From Methylobacterium sp. Leaf112 (GTDB taxonomy: Bacteria; Pseudomonadota; Alphaproteobacteria; Rhizobiales; Beijerinckiaceae), in contig NZ_LMNG01000032.1 in NCBI RefSeq assembly GCF_001423295.1, positions 124,001-188,000 on the forward strand: DNA of 64,000 nucleotides. Reading direction: 5' to 3'. The translations under genes were made by a program, and so were the position numbers. The notes under the pieces were generated by a model that was not told the DNA's origin, did not search any database, and saw only the letters and a list, made by a program, of their open reading frames with translations. Below, one piece after another: positions 8,373 to 14,306 of the stretch. How positions within the stretch are numbered: position 1 is the stretch's first letter; each line of letters begins with the position of its first letter.

Positions 8373-9740
8373 TCAGGGGCCGCCGACGATCCCGGCGAGG
8401 CGTGAGTAACCCTCGCCGATCGAAGTTGCTTCTTCCTTACCCTGACCCAGAAAAGCCTCCAGATCGGGCATCAAAGCCACCGCTTCGTCCACTTCCGGCG
8501 ACGCACCGGCCCGGTAGGCCCCGAGCCGGATGAGTTCCTCCATGTCGGCGTAGGTCGAGAGCAGGCGCCGCGCCCGCCGGACGGTCGGCAGGTGCGCCGG
8601 GTCGCAGGCCTTGGGCATGGTGCGCGAGACCGAGCGCAGGACGTTGATGGCGGGGTAGCGCCCGCGCTCGGCGATGCCGCGCTCCATGACGATGTGGCCG
8701 TCGAGGATGCCCCGCACGGCATCCGCCACGGGCTCGTTGTGGTCGTCGCCCTCCACCAGCACGGTGAACAGCCCCGAGATCGCCCCCTGTCCCGTGCCGG
8801 GCCCGGCGCGCTCCAGCAGGCGCGGCAATTCGGAGAACACCGTGGGGGTGTAGCCCTTGGCGGTGGGCGGTTCGCCGGCGGCGAGGCCGATGTCGCGCTG
8901 GGCCATGGCGAAGCGGGTGATCGAATCGATCATGCACAGCACCTGCGCGCCCTGATCGCGAAAGTACTCCGCCACCGCCAGGGTCACGTAGGCGGCGTTG
9001 CGGCGCATGAGGGCCGGCTCGTCGGAGGTCGCCACCACCACCACGGACCGGGCGAGGCCGGCCGGGCCGAGGTCGTCCTGCAGGAACTCCTGCACCTCGC
9101 GGCCGCGCTCGCCGACGAGGCCGATCACCGCGACGTCGGCGGCGGTGTAGCGGGCGAGCATCGACAGCAGCACCGACTTGCCCACGCCGGAGCCCGCGAA
9201 GATGCCCATGCGCTGGCCGGCGCACATGGTCAGGAAGGTGTTGATGCAGCGAATGCCGAGATCCAGCGGCGGTCCGACGCGGCGGCGGGCGTGCGCCGGC
9301 GGCGGATCGGCCCGCAGGGGGTAGATCACCGGTCCGGATTCCAGGGGGCCGAGGCCGTCGATGGGCCGCCCGAGGGCGTCGATGGTGCGCCCGAGCCAGG
9401 CGGGCGACGGGCGGATGGCGCCCGCGGCCGCGTCGCGGACATAGGCCGGGCAGCCCCGGCGCACCCCTTCCAGGGAGCCGAACGGCATGGCCAGCGCCCG
9501 GTCGCCCTGGAAGCCGATGATCTCGCACGGCACCGCGCCCGGTGGGGTATTCGGCCCGTTCTCCACGGCGATGTCGAGGCGCCCGCCGAGCCGCATGGCC
9601 GAGACGGGACCGGCCACCTCGACGAGGAGCCCGCGGATCGCCACGACCCGGCCGTAGACCTCCAGGGCCTCGATGCCCTCGAGGGCGGCGCGCGCGCCAG
9701 CCAGGCGCAAGCGCCCGGCGCTAGGGTGCGGCTCGGTCAT
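8373..9740 (-). CDS. fliI: flagellum-specific ATPase FliI
   Basis: F1-beta-like hexameric ATPase that energises flagellar protein export. About 455 residues. Walker A is GSGVGKS near residue 180, the catalytic-Glu segment VGERGREVQEF follows, and Walker B is around VLCMIDSITRFAMAQRDIGL; PTAKGYTPTVFSELPRLLER is a family hallmark. ATG 9740 is preferred (GAGAG upstream). A strong GGAGG lies further up and would serve an out-of-frame 12-codon ORF, or an in-frame TTG at about 9755. Same operon as fliJ, divergent from ctrA. Confidence 0.96.
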   Translation of the reverse strand: MTEPHPSAGRLRLAGARAALEGIEALEVYGRVVAIRGLLVEVAGPVSAMRLGGRLDIAVENGPNTPPGAVPCEIIGFQGDRALAMPFGSLEGVRRGCPAYVRDAAAGAIRPSPAWLGRTIDALGRPIDGLGPLESGPVIYPLRADPPPAHARRRVGPPLDLGIRCINTFLTMCAGQRMGIFAGSGVGKSVLLSMLARYTAADVAVIGLVGERGREVQEFLQDDLGPAGLARSVVVVATSDEPALMRRNAAYVTLAVAEYFRDQGAQVLCMIDSITRFAMAQRDIGLAAGEPPTAKGYTPTVFSELPRLLERAGPGTGQGAISGLFTVLVEGDDHNEPVADAVRGILDGHIVMERGIAERGRYPAINVLRSVSRTMPKACDPAHLPTVRRARRLLSTYADMEELIRLGAYRAGASPEVDEAVALMPDLEAFLGQGKEEATSIGEGYSRLAGIVGGP

Positions 9741-9807
9741 CGGCGATTCTCTCAACCATTCGTTTACCTCCCTCCTTAACACTGCGGTCATCGGGCAGGT
9801 AGCAAGG

Positions 9808-9836
9808 CCCCCGGCTTCGGAGCCGGGGCGCCGTTT
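9808..9836 (+). terminator. orphan terminator-like hairpin upstream of ctrA
   Basis: CCCCGGCT (9809-9816), loop TCGG, AGCCGGGG (9821-9828), then GCGCC and TTTTT. The U-tract is on the plus strand, yet the nearest upstream gene (fliI) runs the other way. It could end a small RNA or an antisense transcript from the fliI start. Confidence 0.5.
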
Positions 9837-10029
9837 TTCCCGGTGGGCCTCGGCTTCCTCGCGAAGACGTGTCCCCCGGGAGACAGGCTGCGGCCCGGTA
9901 CGGTCGGTACGGTGCTTGGGGATGGTTCTTCAGGTGATGCATGAAGCGGAAGACGGTTCTGTGGAGAACAGACCGCCAACGGTTGCAAGCGTCACCGGAC
10001 ACGTTGCCCAAATCGCCGCTTGCGCCCGT

Positions 10030-10057
10030 GAATCAGGTTTTGTTAACGATTAACCAA
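10030..10057 (+). promoter_or_regulatory. CtrA-like half sites and GANTC in the ctrA promoter region
   Basis: GAATC (10030-10034) is followed by TTAAC (10043-10047) and TTAACCAA (10050-10057). TTAACCAT is the classical CtrA half-site. The arrangement fits autoregulation plus methylation control as established for Caulobacter ctrA. About 110 bp before the start codon. Confidence 0.5.
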
Positions 10058-10165
10058 TAGCGTTTCACGTCAATGACGAGGGAGCGTCCGCCGCGGGCCG
10101 GTGGCGGACGAAGGCGGGGGTGTGCCCGTACGCTTGCACACGGCCGGCTGGGCTGGGGACCGACG

Positions 10166-10867
10166 ATGCGGGTACTTCTGATCGAGGACGACAGCGCAAC
10201 CGCGCAGAGCATCGAATTGATGCTCAAGTCCGAGAGCTTCAACACCTACACCACCGATCTCGGTGAGGAAGGGATCGATCTCGGCAAGCTCTACGACTAC
10301 GACATCATCCTCCTCGACCTGAACCTGCCCGACATGTCGGGCTACGAGGTGCTGCGGAACCTCCGCGTCGCCAAGGTGAAGACCCCGATTCTCATCCTCT
10401 CCGGCATGGCCGGCATCGAGGACAAGGTGAAGGGCCTCGGCTTCGGCGCTGACGACTATCTGACGAAGCCCTTCCACAAGGACGAGCTCGTCGCCCGCAT
10501 CCACGCCATCGTGCGCCGCTCGAAGGGCCATGCCCAGTCGGTGATCACCACCGGCGACCTCATCGTGAACCTCGACCAGAAGACCGTCGAGGTCTCGGGC
10601 TCCCGCGTCCACCTCACCGGCAAGGAGTACCAGATGCTGGAACTCCTCTCGCTCCGGAAGGGCACGACGCTCACGAAGGAGATGTTCCTCAACCATCTCT
10701 ACGGCGGCATGGACGAGCCCGAGCTGAAGATCATCGACGTGTTCATCTGCAAGCTGCGCAAGAAGCTCGCCAACGCCTCCTCGGGCAAGAACTACATCGA
10801 GACGGTGTGGGGCCGCGGCTACGTCCTGCGCGAGCCGAACGAGGTCGAGGAGCGCATCGCCGTCTAG
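10166..10867 (+). CDS. ctrA: cell-cycle response regulator CtrA
   Basis: OmpR/PhoB-type response regulator, 233 residues, master regulator of cell cycle and flagellar genes in alphaproteobacteria. The receiver domain spans residues 1-120 with acidic pocket E7-D8-D9, phospho-acceptor D51 (LLDLNLPDMSG) and Lys in LTKPFHK. The winged helix follows from ~125 (HLTGKEYQMLELLSLRKGT, then GRGYVL). Caulobacter CtrA ends in Ala-Ala, needed for ClpXP degradation; this one ends in Ala-Val. ATG 10166 gives the family's normal N-terminus. Its phosphate donor ChpT is encoded in the same window at 17.3-18.1 kb. Confidence 0.97.
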   Translation: MRVLLIEDDSATAQSIELMLKSESFNTYTTDLGEEGIDLGKLYDYDIILLDLNLPDMSGYEVLRNLRVAKVKTPILILSGMAGIEDKVKGLGFGADDYLTKPFHKDELVARIHAIVRRSKGHAQSVITTGDLIVNLDQKTVEVSGSRVHLTGKEYQMLELLSLRKGTTLTKEMFLNHLYGGMDEPELKIIDVFICKLRKKLANASSGKNYIETVWGRGYVLREPNEVEERIAV

Positions 10868-10893
10868 GCGATCCGAACCGCGCAACGAAAAAG

Positions 10894-10917
10894 GCCCCGC
10901 TCGCGCGGGGCTTTTTT
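10894..10917 (+). terminator. intrinsic terminator after ctrA
   Basis: GCCCCGC / GCGGGGC stem with TCGC loop (10894-10911) followed by six T. An A-run precedes it, so it could also work on the minus strand. It starts 27 bp after the ctrA stop. Confidence 0.92.
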
Positions 10918-10942
10918 GTTGCCGTCGCGAAAGACACCTCGT

Positions 10943-11058
10943 CGTCGTTCCGGGACCGCGTCGCGGAACCCGGAATCCAGATCCACGACGCGTGCTCGAC
11001 TTGGCCTGTCCTGTGTTTCTGGAGTCCGGGTTCGCTCAGCGCGCGACCCGGAATGACG
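10943..11058. repeat. large imperfect inverted repeat, likely dispersed intergenic element
   Basis: The left arm (10943-10984) and the reverse complement of the right arm (11017-11058) share CGT(C)(G/A)TTCCGGG, GAACCCGGA and TCCAGA blocks in the same order, around a ~30-bp centre. The CGTCATTCCGGG...GAACCCGGA wording is familiar from palindromic intergenic elements in Bradyrhizobium/Methylobacterium genomes (recollection). It sits between the ctrA terminator and cheR. Confidence 0.6.
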
Positions 11059-11161
11059 GACGCGGTGAGACGCCCGGCCGTCTCGCGACGGAGCCTGCTT
11101 AGCTTCTTGATCCGCCGCGGGTTTTCGACGCAAAACCGGTGACCGCTTTTGCGAAACCCGC

Positions 11162-12061
11162 TTAGAGGCCGACCGCCCGACGCAGGGGCGGCGGGGTCAG
11201 GGTGGAGGCCATGGCGGCCGGGGGCAGGCCGGCCGGCGCCCGGGCTTGGGCCGGGGCCGGATTGTACAGGCCGCGATGCCGGGGGTTGGGGGCGAGGCGG
11301 TCGGTGAGCCCGATCACCGTCTCGGCGGCGCCGAGCAGGACCGCGCCGTCCGGGGACAGGCAGGCGCTGATCCGGGCGAGCACGTCGCCCTTCGTGGCGG
11401 CGTCGAAGTAGATCAGCACGTTGCGGCAATACACGATGTCGAAGGTGCCGAGGCCGTCGAAGGCGTGGAGCAGGTTGAGAGGCCGGAAATCGACCATCTG
11501 ACGTAAGGGGGCGGCGATGCGCCATTGCTCGCCGACCTGCTCGAAGTGCTTGATGAGCAGCTGCACCGGCAGGCCGCGCTGCACCTCGAAATGGCTGTAG
11601 AGCCCGGCGCGCGCTTTCTCCAGGACCTCCGTCGACAGGTCGGTGGCGACGAGGTCGACGGTCCATCCGGCGAGCCGCGGCGCGGCCTCCTGGAGCATCA
11701 TCGCCAGGGAGTACGGCTCCTGGCCGGTGGAGGCGGCGGCGCACCAGATCCGCAGGCGGCGCTGGGCCGCCCGCCGGGCCATGGCCTCGGGCAGCAGCAC
11801 GTCGCGGAACAGGTCGAAGGGCGCCCGGTCGCGGAAGAAGAACGTCTCGTTGGTGGTCATCGCCTCCACCACCGCCTTCTCCATGGCGGCCTCGCGCCCG
11901 CCCTTGAGGGCATTCACGAGGTCGTGGAGGGTGGCGAGGTTGAAACGCCGGCAGACCGGCCCGAGGCGGCTCTCGACGAGGTAGCGCTTCTCGCCGCTGA
12001 GCGCCAAGCCCGAGCGCGTCTTGAGGTAGCTGCGCAGGAAATCGAACTCGACGTCGGTCAT
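11162..12061 (-). CDS. cheR: chemotaxis protein methyltransferase CheR
   Basis: Transfers methyl groups from S-adenosylmethionine to glutamates of chemoreceptors. ~299 residues. The N-terminal helical domain (1-75) is followed by the methyltransferase domain: TTNETFFFRD near 90, the SAM-binding stretch RIWCAAASTGQEPYSLAMML near 125-145, and FDIVYCRNVLIYFD near 230. A Pro/Ala-rich tail of ~35 residues follows. Its ATG overlaps the cheB stop by four bases (ATGA), so the two are translationally coupled. Last gene of the cheA-W-Y-B-R operon. Confidence 0.96.
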   Translation of the reverse strand: MTDVEFDFLRSYLKTRSGLALSGEKRYLVESRLGPVCRRFNLATLHDLVNALKGGREAAMEKAVVEAMTTNETFFFRDRAPFDLFRDVLLPEAMARRAAQRRLRIWCAAASTGQEPYSLAMMLQEAAPRLAGWTVDLVATDLSTEVLEKARAGLYSHFEVQRGLPVQLLIKHFEQVGEQWRIAAPLRQMVDFRPLNLLHAFDGLGTFDIVYCRNVLIYFDAATKGDVLARISACLSPDGAVLLGAAETVIGLTDRLAPNPRHRGLYNPAPAQARAPAGLPPAAMASTLTPPPLRRAVGL

Positions 12062-13254
12062 GAGCCCTGCCCCGTGAGGAGGTTGCGTAGCGCGCCGCCG
12101 ATTTCGGACAGCGGCAGGATCGCCTGGGCGAGACCGGCCTTGGCGATGCTGCCGGGCATGCCCCAGACCGTGCTGGAGGCCTCGTCCTGGGCCAGCACCG
12201 CGGCCCCCGCTTCCGTGAGCGCGCGCGCCCCGCCGGTGCCGTCCGAGCCCATGCCGGTGAGAACCACGGCGAGCGCCGAGGCCCCGAAGATCGCGGCCGC
12301 GTCCTGGAACAGGACGTCGACGGCCGGGCGGCAGAAGTTGACCACGGGACCGTCATGGAGGCGGATCGACACGTCCGAGCGTCCGGCCGCCCCCGTCAGG
12401 CCCATGTGGCGCCCGCCCGGGGCGACGTAGATCCGGCCGGGCTGGAGCCGCTCGTCGGCCTTGCCCTCGGCGGCCGGCAGGCCGGTGCGGGCGCCGAGGT
12501 GCTCGGCGAACACCGCCGTGAACACCGGCGGCATGTGCTGCACGATGAGGACGGGAAACTGGCGCAGGGTCGCGCTGCCGATCTTCTCCAGCACCTCGCC
12601 GACGGCCCGCGGTCCGCCCGTCGAGGCGCCGATGAGAAGGACGCGCGGACTGACGCCCGAGCGGGCCTTGGGCCGCAGGACGATGGGGGCGGTGGGCTTC
12701 GGCGGCGGCACGGGCGCCGGGGTCGCCGAACCGGCGAGGCTGAGGCCCGGTCCGCGCTTGCGGGCCCGCGACGAGCCGAACAGGCGCACCCGCTCGATGA
12801 GGTCCGTGCGGAAGGCGTCCGAGGTGGTGACGCCGCGGTTGCTCTCGGGCTTGGCGAGGTAGTCCACGGCCCCGAGCGCCAGGCAGCGCAGAGAGATGTC
12901 GGCGTTGCGCGTCGTCAGGGTCGACATCATCACGATCTGCACGCCCGGGCTCTTGGCGAGCAGCAGGGGCAGGGCCTGGGTGCCGTCGAGCTCCGGCATG
13001 TCGATGTCGAGGAGGATCACGTCGGGGTCGTGGCGGGCCATGGCCTCCACGGCGATGCGACCGTTGGCGGCCGTGGCGACCACGTCGTAGCCGGCCTCGG
13101 CGATCCAGCGGGCGACGAGGCCACGCACCACGGCCGAATCGTCGGCGATCATGACGCGGATGCGCGGTCCCGTCGTGGCCGGTCCCGTCGTGCCTAGTCC
13201 CGAGGCGGCCGGTCCCGTGTAGGGAGCGGCGGAGAGTGGGTTGAGTGCCAGCAT
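12058..13254 (-). CDS. cheB: chemotaxis protein-glutamate methylesterase/deamidase CheB
   Basis: Removes methyl groups from, and deamidates, chemoreceptors when phosphorylated by CheA. ~398 residues. The receiver domain starts at ~32 (IRVMIADDSAVVRGLV) with phospho-acceptor in VILLDIDMPELDG. A Pro-rich linker (~165-200) leads to the esterase domain with the catalytic triad segments LIGASTGGP, VQHMPP and LTGMGSDG. The first 30 residues contain a GLGTTGPATTGP low-complexity stretch. Four-base overlap with cheR; about 70 bp after cheY. Confidence 0.96.
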   Translation of the reverse strand: MLALNPLSAAPYTGPAASGLGTTGPATTGPRIRVMIADDSAVVRGLVARWIAEAGYDVVATAANGRIAVEAMARHDPDVILLDIDMPELDGTQALPLLLAKSPGVQIVMMSTLTTRNADISLRCLALGAVDYLAKPESNRGVTTSDAFRTDLIERVRLFGSSRARKRGPGLSLAGSATPAPVPPPKPTAPIVLRPKARSGVSPRVLLIGASTGGPRAVGEVLEKIGSATLRQFPVLIVQHMPPVFTAVFAEHLGARTGLPAAEGKADERLQPGRIYVAPGGRHMGLTGAAGRSDVSIRLHDGPVVNFCRPAVDVLFQDAAAIFGASALAVVLTGMGSDGTGGARALTEAGAAVLAQDEASSTVWGMPGSIAKAGLAQAILPLSEIGGALRNLLTGQGS

Positions 13255-13327
13255 GGGTCCTTGACGCTTCGGCTGAGCGGACGGGGGCGGGTCGCGTCCA
13301 GCCGGGCGGGACGCCCGGCGGATGGTC

Positions 13328-13729
13328 TCAGAGGGCGCCGGCCTCGCTGGCGAAGGCTGTCTCGTTGACGAAACCGACCTGAGCGAGCTTGGCGGTCACG
13401 ATCTCGCGATCGAACGGCTTCATGATGTACTCGTCGGCGCCCGCGTGCAGGGCGCGGGCGATGGCGCCGACATCGTTCTCGGTGGTGCAGAACAGCACCT
13501 TCGGCTTCTCGCCGCCCGGCGTCTGGCGCAGGGCCTTGAGGAAGTCGTAGCCGTCCATGGTCGGCATGTTCCAGTCGAGCAGGATCGCGTCCGGCATGGC
13601 CTCGCCGCAGGCGGCGAGCGCCATCTGGCCGTCCTCGGCCTCCCCGACCTGGAAGTTCATGGTCTCGAAGATCCGGCGGGCCACCTTCCGGATCACGGCG
13701 GAATCGTCGACGACGAGGCAGGTCTTCAT
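13328..13729 (-). CDS. single-domain response regulator (CheY-type)
   Basis: Receiver domain with no output domain, 133 residues. Acidic pocket D8-D9, phospho-acceptor D52 (LLDWNMPTMDGYDFL), Thr in LFCTTEN and Lys in YIMKPFD. In the chemotaxis operon it should carry the signal from CheA to the motor or act as a phosphate sink. It is slightly longer than E. coli CheY, with a short tail. Located between cheW and cheB, all co-directional. Confidence 0.93.
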   Translation of the reverse strand: MKTCLVVDDSAVIRKVARRIFETMNFQVGEAEDGQMALAACGEAMPDAILLDWNMPTMDGYDFLKALRQTPGGEKPKVLFCTTENDVGAIARALHAGADEYIMKPFDREIVTAKLAQVGFVNETAFASEAGAL

Positions 13730-13777
13730 CGGTGTGTCCCCGTGGAAAGCGGCGGGATCGGCAGGCGGCGCATGGGA

Positions 13778-14272
13778 TCAGGCCGCGCCAGCGGCGAGGC
13801 GGGGGGTGCCGAAGGCCAGGAGCGCATCGACGTCGAGGATCACGAGGAGGTGGCCCTGGAGGCGGTGGACGCCGAGCGACAGGTCGCGCCAGCGTGCGTC
13901 GAGGTTGATCGGCACCGGCTCGTGGGTGTCGGGCCCGAGCTTCAGGACCTCGCCGACGCCGTCGACGATGAGGGCGAAGGTCTCGCCGCCCTGCTCCAGG
14001 CCGATGGCCATGCGGTTGGCCTCGCCGTCCCGGTCGGGCAGGCTGAGCCGGCGCCGCAGGCACAGGGCGGTGACCACCCGGCCGCGCAGGTTGAGCAGGC
14101 CGACGATCTCCGGCGGCGACAGCGGCACCGGCGTCACGCCGGCGGGGATGAAGACGTCGTGGACCCGGTCGATGGCGAGACCGAACATGGTCTCGCCGAC
14201 GAACACCGTGACGAAGTCGTTGGTGGTGGCGGCATCCGCCCGCGCGGCGTTGCTGTTTGCGGCCTGCATCAT
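13778..14272 (-). CDS. cheW: chemotaxis adaptor CheW
   Basis: SH3-like scaffold that connects chemoreceptors to CheA. ~164 residues, one CheW domain: FVTVFVGETMFGLAIDRVHD, LNLRGRVVTALCLRRRL and a C-terminal LLVILDVDALL. ATG 14272 (next codon also ATG) is chosen because CGGAG lies nine bases upstream. The frame stays open to 14386, which would add a KPTLP repeat, but that is the cheA repeat read in another frame and has no start signal. 34 bp after the cheA stop. Confidence 0.92.
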   Translation of the reverse strand: MMQAANSNAARADAATTNDFVTVFVGETMFGLAIDRVHDVFIPAGVTPVPLSPPEIVGLLNLRGRVVTALCLRRRLSLPDRDGEANRMAIGLEQGGETFALIVDGVGEVLKLGPDTHEPVPINLDARWRDLSLGVHRLQGHLLVILDVDALLAFGTPRLAAGAA

Positions 14273-14306
14273 GGACTGGAGCTCCGAACGTGCACGAGGG
14301 CCGGCA

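Larger units (their letters stand above)
9741..10165. other. divergent regulatory region between fliI and ctrA
   Basis: About 425 bp with no supported gene. It holds the fliI translation start region, a plus-strand terminator-like hairpin at 9808-9836 with no plus-strand gene before it, and the probable ctrA promoter around 10030-10060. Confidence 0.6.
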
